The notes under the pieces: model-generated
What the model was told of the DNA's origin: nothing
The model's input: the letters and a program-made list of their open reading frames with translations, nothing else
Databases searched by the model: none
NCBI GenBank assembly: GCA_017481875.1
Contig: JAFUOP010000023.1
Span: 1-64,000 of the forward strand
Length of the DNA stretch: 64,000 nt
Source of the DNA: Bacteroidaceae bacterium
GTDB lineage: Bacteria; Bacteroidota; Bacteroidia; Bacteroidales; Bacteroidaceae
Direction: 5' to 3'
Translations under genes and position numbers: made by a program
Shown: piece after piece, positions 1-8,084 of the stretch
How positions within the stretch are numbered: position 1 is the first letter of the stretch
How the letters are laid out: every line of letters starts with the position of its first letter

Positions 1-50
1 AAGCCTGTAGCTAGCGTTCATCCTGAGCCAGGATCAAACTCTTCGTTGTA
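1..50 (-). rRNA. 16S ribosomal RNA, 5' end (partial)
   Basis: Read on the minus strand, the window edge carries the universal 16S 5' sequence AGAGTTTGATCCTGGCTCAG followed by GATGAACGCTAGCTACAGGC, the form found in Bacteroides-type 16S genes. Only the first 50 or so bases lie in the window; the rest runs off the left edge. The exact mature 5' end is approximate. Confidence 0.97.
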
Positions 51-264
51 AATTTTTATTTGTAATACTAAAAAGTATTTTCTCTTAAGTTGATACCGGC
101 CGGAATTAAAAGTACATCAAAATTATCTTGACGGTTCGTTTTATTGTTCCTTACTTATACACTAATTAATTTTAATTAGCACGTTGTACTGCTTGTCTGT
201 ATGGAATGTTTTCAAGGATCATCGTGCCTTCAGCATTCACTGCGTTTCTTGCCGAAAGCGAGTA
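51..264 (-). other. rRNA operon leader
   Basis: This is the transcribed spacer between the rRNA promoter and the 16S 5' end, read on the minus strand. It holds no credible gene. It probably carries the processing and antitermination signals of the rRNA precursor, but I could not define a box A with confidence. The stretch from 296 to 431, upstream of the promoter, is A/T-rich and shows nothing else. Confidence 0.6.
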
Positions 265-295
265 CAAAGGTAAGGCGATTTTTTGGACTACCAAA
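265..295 (-). promoter_or_regulatory. rRNA operon promoter (Bacteroidetes sigma-A type)
   Basis: On the minus strand a -33 box TTTG (complement of 292-295) lies exactly 19 bases from a perfect -7 box TACCTTTG (complement of 265-272). This matches the Bacteroides primary sigma consensus TTTG-N19-TAnnTTTG. It points toward the 16S gene, and the transcript should start near 258. Confidence 0.85.
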
Positions 296-431
296 CTTTT
301 TCTACTATTTTTTTCAAAAAATTTTTCACTTTTTTCAGCAAGCATTGATTTTCAACAGTTTACGAAAACCGAAAAATTGCTATTTTTTTAGGGTATTTTT
401 TCACACAGCTCAAAAAGGAGAAAAACGGGAC

Positions 432-463
432 AAAAAAAAAGATTGCGCACGCACAATCTTTTT
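432..463 (-). terminator. Intrinsic terminator after cdaA
   Basis: An inverted repeat AAAAAGATTG / CAATCTTTTT with an 8-base loop lies just downstream of the cdaA stop. It gives a hairpin with a U tract on the minus strand. It should separate cdaA transcription from the rRNA promoter. Confidence 0.8.
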
Positions 464-469
464 GAAGGT

Positions 470-1225
470 TTATTTTGAAAGAATACTTTCGAGTTGCTGA
501 GCCGTAAGCCCCAATTTAAATTTCCCATTTACCGCGACAGATATTGCGCCGGTCTCTTCCGAGACCACAATGGCAATTGCATCGGTTTTTTCGGAGACGC
601 CCATGGCCGAGCGATGGCGCAAACCAAGTTTTTTGGGGATATTAAGGTTGTGCGACACCGGCAATATGCATTGCGCAGCCGTTATACGACCGTCTTGTAT
701 GATTATTGCACCATCGTGCAATGGAGCATTTTTAAAGAAGATTGCCTCAATTAAACGCTGGCTGAGCGCGGCATCGATCTTCTCACCCGTCTGCACATAC
801 TCTTCAAGTTTTTCATTTTTTTCCACTACAATAAGTGCGCCGACTTTCTGTTGGCTCAAGCTCATACAGGCCATAACTACCGGAATGAGCGGTATTTTAT
901 CTTCCGAGCCGGATTTACGCGAAAAGAAACTTGCCACTGTACGAAAATGCCTGTGCGTTCCAAGCGTTTTAAAGAAACGGCGTATTTCATCTTGAAATAT
1001 TATAATGAGAGCTATAACACCCACACTCATCAATTGGTCGAAGATAGAGCCAAGCAATTTCATCTGCAAAACGCGAGAGACGAACACCCACAAAAGAATA
1101 AAAACCAATATCCCCGAGAATATATTCAAAGAGCCCGACTCCTTCATTAACTTGTAAAAATAGTACAGAAAGCAGGCGACAAGTATTATATCTACTATAT
1201 CTTTTATCGAAATATCAAAAAACAT
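470..1225 (-). CDS. cdaA: Diadenylate cyclase CdaA
   Basis: A 251-residue membrane-bound enzyme that condenses two ATP into cyclic di-AMP, a second messenger for osmotic and cell-wall homeostasis. The N-terminal 90 or so residues are hydrophobic with about three membrane segments. The DAC (DisA_N) domain follows, with the diagnostic DGA motif (LHDGAIII) and RHR motif (GLRHRSAMG) that form the active site. The length is normal for CdaA/YbbP. It starts 8 bases after folP on the same strand, so the two are probably co-transcribed. No CdaR-like regulator is adjacent in this window. The strong terminator downstream marks the end of the unit. Confidence 0.96.
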   Translation of the reverse strand: MFFDISIKDIVDIILVACFLYYFYKLMKESGSLNIFSGILVFILLWVFVSRVLQMKLLGSIFDQLMSVGVIALIIIFQDEIRRFFKTLGTHRHFRTVASFFSRKSGSEDKIPLIPVVMACMSLSQQKVGALIVVEKNEKLEEYVQTGEKIDAALSQRLIEAIFFKNAPLHDGAIIIQDGRITAAQCILPVSHNLNIPKKLGLRHRSAMGVSEKTDAIAIVVSEETGAISVAVNGKFKLGLTAQQLESILSK

Positions 1226-1233
1226 AATTTTTA

Positions 1234-2109
1234 TCAGTATATATAAGTATTATTTTCTTTCTTATTAAAAAGTCTATTTTCCGCATTTCTCAACATAGAA
1301 TGCAATTTCACACACTCTACCGTCTCTTTAACATCGTGCACACGCAAAATATTCGCACCGCGCTGCAATGCCGCCATATTAAGCGCGACAGTTCCCGGCA
1401 AAGCATCGGCAGCACTATTCCCAAGAACTTTTGTTATCATAGACTTGCGCGACAAGCCAACAAGAAGCGGAGCCTCTAACTGCTCAAACAATGGGAGCGA
1501 CGCCAAAAGTTCATAGTTCTGCTCCACACTCTTCCCAAAACCAAAGCCCGGGTCTATAACAACGTCCTTGACACCGGCCTGACGCAATTGCCACAATTTA
1601 CAGGAAAGAGACGACAGCACATCGGGCAAAAAAGAGGTATAACCGGCAGCACTGCCGGCCCACCCCACCGAGTGTGTTAATATATAAGGTATATTGGCAG
1701 AAACAACAGCAGCGAACATATCATTGTCCCAAGCGAAGCCAGACACATCATTTATTATAGATACATTATGCTTGGCAACACACTCCCGAACAACACCGGC
1801 ACGGTAGGTATCTATAGAAATTACAGTACCTTCAGGAAGCTCGGTATCCAGCACGTCCAAAGCACTATGCAAGCGACGCAACTCCTCTTCCTCGGGAACA
1901 GGCGTGCCCGTAGGGCGAGTGGAACAAGCCCCAATATCGAGAATTGAAGCACCTGCAGCAAGCATCTCACGCGCAGAAGCAACCAAGTCGCTACCGCAAG
2001 CCTTGCGCGACCCCTCGTAAAAAGAATCGGGAGTAACGTTCAAGATACCCATCACAAGCGGAGTATCCATTTCAAGCAATGCACCCTTTATATTTATAGT
2101 ATAACTCAC
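1234..2109 (-). CDS. folP: Dihydropteroate synthase
   Basis: Joins 6-hydroxymethyl-7,8-dihydropterin diphosphate to p-aminobenzoate in folate synthesis; it is the sulfonamide target. The family signature MGILNVTPDSF is intact, as are the later SIDTYRAGVV, IINDVSGF, DPGFGFGK and GLSRKSM motifs of the TIM barrel. I chose the GTG start at 2109: the sequence from there (VSYTINIKGALLEMDTP) aligns in register with the usual Bacteroides FolP N-terminus. A perfect -7 box (TAACTTTG) at 2131-2138 would also place the transcript start downstream of the longer ATG at 2148. A shorter ATG start at 2070 is possible. It is first in a unit with cdaA. Confidence 0.94.
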   Translation of the reverse strand: MSYTINIKGALLEMDTPLVMGILNVTPDSFYEGSRKACGSDLVASAREMLAAGASILDIGACSTRPTGTPVPEEEELRRLHSALDVLDTELPEGTVISIDTYRAGVVRECVAKHNVSIINDVSGFAWDNDMFAAVVSANIPYILTHSVGWAGSAAGYTSFLPDVLSSLSCKLWQLRQAGVKDVVIDPGFGFGKSVEQNYELLASLPLFEQLEAPLLVGLSRKSMITKVLGNSAADALPGTVALNMAALQRGANILRVHDVKETVECVKLHSMLRNAENRLFNKKENNTYIY

Positions 2110-2130
2110 CCCAATATTAGTTTTAACTCC

Positions 2131-2138
2131 CAAAGTTA
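2131..2138 (-). promoter_or_regulatory. -7 box for folP-cdaA
   Basis: The minus strand reads TAACTTTG, a perfect TAnnTTTG element. The -33 region is weak, with no TTTG at the ideal 19-base distance. It lies 22 bases upstream of the GTG chosen as the folP start. Confidence 0.5.
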
Positions 2139-2262
2139 CAAAAAACATTCAATAAACAGGAAGAACGGTGAATTTTCTTTTAAAGAACAAGCGCAAGAAA
2201 GAAAATATTTATTTTAATATTGGAAGAGACGCCCTTTATATAAATAAAAAGAGACAAAAGCA

Positions 2263-2293
2263 ATTGGCAATTAAGCGTTTTTTGCTAACTTTG
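2263..2293 (+). promoter_or_regulatory. Promoter for the HprK-like/S26/PqqD cluster
   Basis: ATTG at 2263-2266 is followed after 19 bases by a perfect TAACTTTG at 2286-2293. This predicts a transcript starting near 2300 with a leader of about 78 nt before the first gene at 2378. Confidence 0.7.
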
Positions 2294-2377
2294 CAAAGAA
2301 TTGCAGAAATACCGTCTGCACCCGATGCGCGTTAAAAGACAACGGCACAAGAATCCTATAGAAATTATTTAACATAT

Positions 2378-3247
2378 ATGCAACAAACACATTACATTGT
2401 TGGTGGGCACCCTTTTACTATTAACCTAATGGAAGGGGAAGCTGCGGAAACAATGCCGACTATGGAGCCTTTTAAAGTCGATAGCATAAGTGAAGCACTC
2501 TTTACCATAACTATCGACAACAGTATTATACCTTCTTGGCAAGGCAAAAAGGTAGGAACATTCCCCTGCCCCTCTGCCACATTTGAAGTGTACCACAGAG
2601 AAAGTGGCTCATACCAGATTCTTATTTTATGTGGCAACACCCCTTGCTCTTTTATAGAGACCGACGACGATTACAAGAACATAACTATCACCACCCGTGG
2701 CACCAGCTTGCAAAGAACATTCGGTATCTGCAATGCAATAATGCTCATTTACACAATTTGCACCGCACCGTACGAAACATTGCTGGTACACTCGTCTGTA
2801 GTAGAAAACAATGGCAAAGCATATATGTTCCTGGGCAAGAGCGGGCAGGGAAAGAGCACACACAGTGATATGTGGGTTAAATACATTAAGGGCAGCACGC
2901 TAATCAACGACGACAACCCCGTTATACGCATAGCACCCGATGGCACTCCAATGGTCTATGGCTCACCTTGGAGTGGCAAACGCCCTATATACAAAAATGT
3001 ACAATACCCCATAGGCGGGTTTGCAGCCATAGAACAGGAAAAAGAAAATAGCATAAAAAAAGAAGAAATACCTGTAGCATTTGGCATTCTACTCGCTTCA
3101 ATGTCAACTGTGAAATTTGACAAAAACATTCATTTGAAAGTTTGCGCCACAGTGAGCAAAGTGCTAAGCAGAGTACCGGTGCACACACTCTCCTGCCGCC
3201 CCGATGAAGAAGCCGCACTTGTATCGAGCAATGCTTTCGGACTATAA
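2378..3247 (+). CDS. HPr kinase-like P-loop protein
   Basis: 289 residues. A P-loop GKSGQGKSTHSDMW lies around residues 154-167, followed by a LINDDNP segment resembling the acidic loop of HprK. A GSPWSGKRPIY stretch follows that is seen in HprK-like kinases linked to PqqD or lasso-peptide clusters. The first 110 residues match no family I know. True HPr kinases phosphorylate HPr, but this protein lacks the HprK N-terminal domain and is more likely to phosphorylate or hydrolyse ATP on another substrate. It sits first of three genes; its stop overlaps the next start (TAATG). The substrate is unknown. Confidence 0.75.
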   Translation: MQQTHYIVGGHPFTINLMEGEAAETMPTMEPFKVDSISEALFTITIDNSIIPSWQGKKVGTFPCPSATFEVYHRESGSYQILILCGNTPCSFIETDDDYKNITITTRGTSLQRTFGICNAIMLIYTICTAPYETLLVHSSVVENNGKAYMFLGKSGQGKSTHSDMWVKYIKGSTLINDDNPVIRIAPDGTPMVYGSPWSGKRPIYKNVQYPIGGFAAIEQEKENSIKKEEIPVAFGILLASMSTVKFDKNIHLKVCATVSKVLSRVPVHTLSCRPDEEAALVSSNAFGL

Positions 3248-3720
3248 TGGAAGTGGAAAGAAAACAAATAAAAGTAGACAACCACATCTTCATGCAAGAA
3301 GTGGCCCGCAGTTTTAGAGAAGACAAGCGCAAGAGTGTAACATTTACCGTTTTTGGGATAAGCATGCACCCGTTTTTGGGAAGCGGGCGCGACAAGGTGG
3401 TACTGACACCACCGGCTAAGCCCAAAGTAGGGCAGGTGGTGCTTGCCGAGATTATGCCACAACGGTATGCACTGCACCGCATTATAAAAATAGAAGGCAA
3501 CACCATAACAATGCGTGGCGACGGCAACCCTTTAAAAATGGTAGAACAATTTACTACCGACAAATTAGTGGGAACAGCAGAAGGGTTCATACGCAAGGGT
3601 AATTATGTGAGCACGAGCAGCAGGCTGTGGCGATGCTACTCGGCCGTGTGGCAAGCCTGCAACCCATTACGCCGTTTATTACTAATAATTTACAGACGAT
3701 TAATTTTGAAAAATTTTTAA
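3247..3720 (+). CDS. S24/S26 family peptidase, signal-peptidase-like
   Basis: 157 residues. The motif FGISMHPFL near residues 36-44 gives the catalytic serine (S-M-x-P) of the S26 family. The second block reads YALHRIIKIEGN followed by MRGDGN. In bacterial type I signal peptidases the position before the arginine is the general-base lysine; here it is histidine. That resembles the Ser-His arrangement of SipW/ER-type enzymes. The C-terminus is basic and hydrophobic (RRLLLIIYRRLIL) and may contact the membrane. It is translationally coupled to the upstream HprK-like gene and followed 3 bases later by the PqqD-like gene. The substrate is not evident. Confidence 0.8.
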   Translation: MEVERKQIKVDNHIFMQEVARSFREDKRKSVTFTVFGISMHPFLGSGRDKVVLTPPAKPKVGQVVLAEIMPQRYALHRIIKIEGNTITMRGDGNPLKMVEQFTTDKLVGTAEGFIRKGNYVSTSSRLWRCYSAVWQACNPLRRLLLIIYRRLILKNF

Positions 3721-3723
3721 TAT

Positions 3724-3996
3724 ATGAAGATTAAACCCGGTTTTGAATTGCAGAACGTATGCGGAGAATACATAATAGTTCCCGCAGGCATAGAAAATAT
3801 TGATTACAGCAAAATCATAAGCCTCAATGAAACAGCAGCTTATCTATGGGAAGGCTGCTGCACCCTCGACAGTTTTACCATAGACACTATGGTGGAGTTG
3901 CTCACCAAAGAATACGAAGTGGAAGAAAAAACGGCCCGCGAAGATTGCGAAAAGATTTTCGCCTGCTGGGTAGAAATGGAGCTTGCCGAGGAGTAA
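3724..3996 (+). CDS. PqqD-like peptide-binding protein
   Basis: 90 residues. It fits the PqqD winged-helix fold (RiPP recognition element): an N-terminal beta region LQNVCGEYIIVPAG, then the typical ISLNETAAYLWEGC turn into a helix, then a C-terminal helical acidic tail. PqqD proteins bind leader peptides and present them to modifying enzymes. No radical SAM enzyme, cyclase or obvious precursor peptide lies next to it, which is unusual for a RiPP locus. It is the last gene of the three-gene unit, ending at a long perfect palindrome. Confidence 0.82.
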   Translation: MKIKPGFELQNVCGEYIIVPAGIENIDYSKIISLNETAAYLWEGCCTLDSFTIDTMVELLTKEYEVEEKTAREDCEKIFACWVEMELAEE

Positions 3997-4022
3997 TTTA
4001 CGAGGGGTAATTTATAAATACA

Positions 4023-4070
4023 CAGATAGCAGGGGGCAACTAAAAATTTTTAGTTGCCCCCTGCTATCTG
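4023..4070. terminator. 48-base perfect palindrome (bidirectional hairpin)
   Basis: CAGATAGCAGGGGGCAACTA at the left pairs with its exact complement at the right, through an A/T centre. It gives an uninterrupted 24-bp inverted repeat between the convergent pqqD-like and dihydrouridine synthase genes. The flank has no clear U tract, so it may act as a transcript-end or processing hairpin rather than a textbook terminator. Confidence 0.65.
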
Positions 4071-4183
4071 CAAGGAGATGAATAAAAAGATGTAGTTTAA
4101 AGCTTTTGCAAACGAGCGAAACATAAAGTTACTTTAATGTTTTACTGCGAGTGCAGCCAAATTTGGGAAACCAAATACACTTT

Positions 4184-5176
4184 TTAGACATCTTCTTTAC
4201 CATAAGTATCTTCTATCTCCTGCATTATCTTCATAAGCTCATCAACCTTTTCGGCACGAAGCATTGCTATGCGCAGGGGGCGGAAATCGGGCAAGCCCTT
4301 GAGTAAAGGAGTAGCCGCAAGATGACGACGCACGTGCAAAATACCGGGACGCTCACCCAGCCACTCCACACTGTCGTGCACCTGAGTGCGCAAAATATCC
4401 ATACACTCCCTGAAAGTAAAAGGAACTGCCGGCTCGCCCTTGAGCAGATAGTGCTTGACATCTCTGAAAATCCACGGCTGCCCAAAACTTGCACGACCTA
4501 TCATTATAGCATCTACCCCATAACGCTCAAAGCATTCTTTGGCACGCTCAGGTGTTTTAATATCGCCGTTGCCTATTATGGGAATGTGCATACGGGGATT
4601 TTCTTTTATTTTACCTATGAGAGTCCAATCGGCATCGCCGGTGTACATCTGCGCGCGTGTGCGCCCGTGCACAGTGAGTGCAGCAATGCCACAATCCTGC
4701 AAACGCTCGGCAAGGTCCACAATACACTTGCTGTTTTCGTCCCAGCCAAGGCGGGTTTTCACCGTTACGGGAATATTCACGGAATCTACCACTGCTTTTG
4801 TAATTTCGAGCAACTTGGGAATATTCTGCAACATACCGGCACCACACCCTTTGCGAGCGACCTTTTTAACAGGGCAACCAAAATTTATATCCAAGATATC
4901 GGGCTTGGCAGCTTCGACACGCTTGGCAGCCTCAACCATAGGAGCAACCTCGTTACCATAAATTTGAATTGCTACAGGACGCTCCTGTTCATAAACAGTG
5001 AGCTTGCGCACCGTGCTGTTTATGTCGCGTATAAGCGCATCGCTCGACACAAATTCGGTATATACCATATCAACCCCGAACCGCTTGCACAGCAGGCGGA
5101 AAGCAGCATCGGTTACATCTTCCATCGGGGCGAGAAACACAGGGTACTGCCCAAATTCAATATCAGCAATCTTCAT
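4184..5176 (-). CDS. dus: tRNA-dihydrouridine synthase (Dus family)
   Basis: A flavin enzyme that reduces uridine to dihydrouridine in tRNA D-loops. The N-terminus has APMEDVTDAAFRLLC (FMN-binding barrel strand). The catalytic cysteine region INFGCPVKKVARKGCGAG, VHGRTRAQMYTG and IGNGDI follow. The start at 5176 (MKIADIEFGQYP) is chosen over an in-frame ATG at 5287 for two reasons: the upstream residues are non-homologous and cysteine-rich, and a good promoter at 5195-5226 lies inside the longer version. It is 330 residues, normal for DusB-like proteins. Confidence 0.94.
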   Translation of the reverse strand: MKIADIEFGQYPVFLAPMEDVTDAAFRLLCKRFGVDMVYTEFVSSDALIRDINSTVRKLTVYEQERPVAIQIYGNEVAPMVEAAKRVEAAKPDILDINFGCPVKKVARKGCGAGMLQNIPKLLEITKAVVDSVNIPVTVKTRLGWDENSKCIVDLAERLQDCGIAALTVHGRTRAQMYTGDADWTLIGKIKENPRMHIPIIGNGDIKTPERAKECFERYGVDAIMIGRASFGQPWIFRDVKHYLLKGEPAVPFTFRECMDILRTQVHDSVEWLGERPGILHVRRHLAATPLLKGLPDFRPLRIAMLRAEKVDELMKIMQEIEDTYGKEDV

Positions 5177-5194
5177 AAACGCATTATTTGCCTG

Positions 5195-5226
5195 CAAAAT
5201 TAGCGCAAAAAACGGGAATTTACAAA
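5195..5226 (-). promoter_or_regulatory. Promoter for dus
   Basis: The minus strand carries TTTG (complement of 5223-5226), 20 bases, then TAATTTTG (complement of 5195-5202). The transcript would start near 5188, about 12 bases before the chosen start codon. Confidence 0.65.
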
Positions 5227-5374
5227 CAAAGAACTGCAAGCCACAGCCACACAGCACCCGCAAGCAATGCGGAACACACAAGAACAACTATTATTTACAC
5301 CACACGTATGGCAGTTGTTTTCTCTTTTTTTAGTAACTTAGCAGCAAATAACATTTTATAGAACTTTCCCGAAT

Positions 5375-6628
5375 ATGATTCAGAGAAACGAAATTGAGAT
5401 AATGGCCCCTGTAGGCTCGCGCGAAAGCCTTACAGCTGCAATACAGGCCGGTGCCAACTCCATATATTTTGGAATAGAGCACCTGAATATGCGTTCACAC
5501 TCGGCAAGTGCATTCTCCATAAACGACCTGAGGGAGATTGCGCAGATATGCGACGAGCACAACATAAAAAGCTACCTCACGGTGAACACCATCATATACG
5601 AGAACGACATAGATATGATGCACAAGATTGTAGATGCAGCTGTGGAAAGCGGAATTTCGGCAGTAATTGCCGCCGATGTTGCGGTAATGCAATATTGCAA
5701 CCACGTGGGTATGGAGGTGCACCTATCAACCCAGCTCAATATAAGCAACAGCGAGGCTCTCAAGTTCTACGCCCAATTTGCCGACGTAGTGGTGCTTGCA
5801 CGCGAACTTAATATGGAGCAGGTGGCTGCAATACACAAAGTTATTATAGATGAAAACATATGCGGCCCCAAGGGCGAGCTTATAAGAATAGAGATGTTCT
5901 GCCACGGTGCGCTGTGTATGGCCATTTCGGGTAAATGTTACCTGTCGCTCCACCAGCTTGGCCGCAGCGCAAACCGTGGGGAGTGTATGCAGGTGTGCCG
6001 ACGCGGATACATTGTCAAAGACCGCGAAAGCGACATAGAACTTGAAGTTGATAACAAATATATTATGTCGCCCAAAGACCTCAAGACCATACGTTTCATG
6101 GACAAGATGATTGAAGCCGGTGTACGAGTATTCAAAATAGAGGGCCGCGCCCGCGGCCCTGAATATGTGCAGACCGTAGCCGGCTGCTACAACGAAGCTT
6201 TGGAAGCCTATATTGACGGTACATTTACCGAGGAGAAAAAAGACGCGTGGGACATACGCCTTGCGACAGTGTTCAACCGCGGCTTCTGGGACGGCTATTA
6301 TTTAGGACAAAAGATTGGTGAGTGGAGCAACATCTACGGCTCGCAAGCAACCGAGAAAAAGGTGTATGTGGGCCGCGGAGTGAAATACTTCTCAAAACTT
6401 GGTGTAGGCGAGTTCTACATAGAGGCAAGTGAACTGCACGTGGGCGACAAGCTGCTTGTTACAGGCCCCACGACAGGAGCAATGTACTTGGAGCTCGAAG
6501 AGGCCCGTGTAGATTTAGGCCCGGTAGATACCGTGCCCAAAGGAGTTTATGTATCGTTCAAAGTACCCGCCAAAGTGCGCCCCGCCGACAAACTATATAA
6601 GATTGTGAGCACTAATGCTTGCGATTGA
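5375..6628 (+). CDS. U32 family protein, probable tRNA hydroxylation factor
   Basis: 417 residues of the collagenase-like U32 family. The family signature is present (EMFCHGALCMAISGKCYLS, residues 172-190), including the clustered cysteines, followed by NRGECMQVCRRGY. Family members of this size (TrhP/YegQ-like) work in tRNA 5-hydroxyuridine formation rather than as proteases, so that role is inferred here. The N-terminal half is a TIM-like barrel (IMAPVGSRESLTAAIQAGAN). A weak promoter-like TAACTTAG lies at 5334-5341. The next gene begins about 90 bases downstream on the same strand. Confidence 0.88.
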   Translation: MIQRNEIEIMAPVGSRESLTAAIQAGANSIYFGIEHLNMRSHSASAFSINDLREIAQICDEHNIKSYLTVNTIIYENDIDMMHKIVDAAVESGISAVIAADVAVMQYCNHVGMEVHLSTQLNISNSEALKFYAQFADVVVLARELNMEQVAAIHKVIIDENICGPKGELIRIEMFCHGALCMAISGKCYLSLHQLGRSANRGECMQVCRRGYIVKDRESDIELEVDNKYIMSPKDLKTIRFMDKMIEAGVRVFKIEGRARGPEYVQTVAGCYNEALEAYIDGTFTEEKKDAWDIRLATVFNRGFWDGYYLGQKIGEWSNIYGSQATEKKVYVGRGVKYFSKLGVGEFYIEASELHVGDKLLVTGPTTGAMYLELEEARVDLGPVDTVPKGVYVSFKVPAKVRPADKLYKIVSTNACD

Positions 6629-6716
6629 GATATCTTGCGTGCGCTCGATATGGCACAAGCGTTGATATTTAGAAAGTTTGGCACGGCATCTATATTATTA
6701 TCGTAAAGAGACCGAA

Positions 6717-7607
6717 ATGATAACCCCTGCACCACTAAAAGAGGGCGACCTCATAGCTATAGCATCACCCGCCGGTGCCATACGTGAGCCTTTGCTTGTG
6801 GAGCAGGCTGCACAAGTATTGCGCAACCACGGCTTTGCGGTGGAGATAGCACCCCACTGCCTCACACGCAACGGATACTACAGTGGCACGGCAACCGAGC
6901 GACTGAGCGACCTTGCAACCCTGCTTGCCCGCAACGATGTAAAAGCCATTCTGTGCAGTTATGGAGGGTACGGCAGCGTTCACCTGCTCGAGCAACTTGC
7001 TCCACTCATCGCCCGCCACCCCAAGTGGTTGATAGGTATGAGCGACATTTCGGCCCTGCACGCGGCCTGCCTGGCAAGCGGTGTGCAGTCGTTGCACGCC
7101 CCTCAGTGCCGCCACATAGCTACCCTGCCGAGGCACGATACCACACTGCAAATAATAGATATTCTTAAAGGAGCAAAGCCCCGCTACCACATACCGCCAC
7201 ACAGCCTTAATATAAAAGGAAAGGCAAAAGGAATGCTCGCGGGTGGAAACCTATCGGTAACTGCCGCACTTGCAGGTGGAAGATATGATATATTCACCGA
7301 AGGAAGAATCATTTTTATAGAGGACACAGGCGAGCTACCCTACCGCGTAGAGAGGCTTATGTATCAACTAAAATATGCGGGAGCATTGAAAAAAATTGCC
7401 GGGCTTGTAGTGGGGCAGTTTACCGATGTGAAAGAACACACCGGCTTTGGCGGCACCACCTACGAACTTATATATAATATAATTAAGGAGTACGGCATAC
7501 CCGTGTGCTTTAATTTCCCCGTGGGACACTGCAACCACAACCTGCCGCTTATTGAAGGTGCCGAAGTAACGCTATCAGTTACCGAAGCCGGGGTTGATTT
7601 GGTATAG
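6717..7607 (+). CDS. LD-carboxypeptidase / MccF-like S66 peptidase
   Basis: A serine peptidase of family S66; members cut the L,D bond of murein tetrapeptides during cell-wall recycling, or detoxify microcin C. The nucleophile elbow is GMSDISALHA, the glutamate is in FIEDTGELPYR, and the histidine is in FPVGHCNHNLPL. All three catalytic positions are present. I used the ATG at 6717, preceded by an A/G-rich stretch, instead of an in-frame TTG at 6678. It is 296 residues, typical for the family. It converges on sufE with a 14-base gap. Confidence 0.9.
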   Translation: MITPAPLKEGDLIAIASPAGAIREPLLVEQAAQVLRNHGFAVEIAPHCLTRNGYYSGTATERLSDLATLLARNDVKAILCSYGGYGSVHLLEQLAPLIARHPKWLIGMSDISALHAACLASGVQSLHAPQCRHIATLPRHDTTLQIIDILKGAKPRYHIPPHSLNIKGKAKGMLAGGNLSVTAALAGGRYDIFTEGRIIFIEDTGELPYRVERLMYQLKYAGALKKIAGLVVGQFTDVKEHTGFGGTTYELIYNIIKEYGIPVCFNFPVGHCNHNLPLIEGAEVTLSVTEAGVDLV

Positions 7608-7621
7608 AGTGGAACAATCCT

Positions 7622-8047
7622 TTACCCGTGCTTTGCCTTGAAGGCAAGCGCATAGAGCCTCATCTGCTTAATCATTGCAAGAAGGCCGTTACTGCGGGTG
7701 GGCGACAAGTGCTCCTTGAGCCCTATGGCCTCCACAAAATAGAGGTCGCTGCCAAGAATCTCATCGGGGGTGTGGCCCGAATATACCTGAATGAGCAGCG
7801 CGACAATACCTTTTACTATGAGTGCGTCGCTCTCGGCACGGAAAAGCACCTTGCCATCGACATAATCGGCTTGCAGCCACACACGGCTCTGGCAACCCTC
7901 TATGAGGTTATTGTCGGTTTTGTACTGCTCGTCGAGTGGCGGCTGCTCACTACCCAAGTCTATAAGCAACTGATAGCGGTCGAGCCAATCGTCGAAGCCG
8001 GCGAACTCCTCAATTATATCGTCTTGTTTTTCGTTTATCGTACTCAT
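7622..8047 (-). CDS. sufE: SufE-like Fe-S cluster assembly protein
   Basis: 141 residues. SufE accepts persulfide sulfur from the cysteine desulfurase SufS and passes it to the scaffold. The sulfur-accepting cysteine lies in LIEGCQSRVWL near residue 51, and the conserved GHTPDEIL and LSPTRSNGL segments follow. No other suf gene is adjacent. It lies 37 bases after the M28 lipoprotein gene on the same strand, so the two may share a transcript. Confidence 0.94.
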   Translation of the reverse strand: MSTINEKQDDIIEEFAGFDDWLDRYQLLIDLGSEQPPLDEQYKTDNNLIEGCQSRVWLQADYVDGKVLFRAESDALIVKGIVALLIQVYSGHTPDEILGSDLYFVEAIGLKEHLSPTRSNGLLAMIKQMRLYALAFKAKHG

Positions 8048-8084
8048 TATTCCGGTAATTTGCGTATATATCTATTTTTTACGC

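Noticed and set aside
201..500. Plus-strand open frame in the 16S upstream region
   Set aside because: It crosses the rRNA leader, the rRNA promoter and the cdaA terminator, and resembles no protein.
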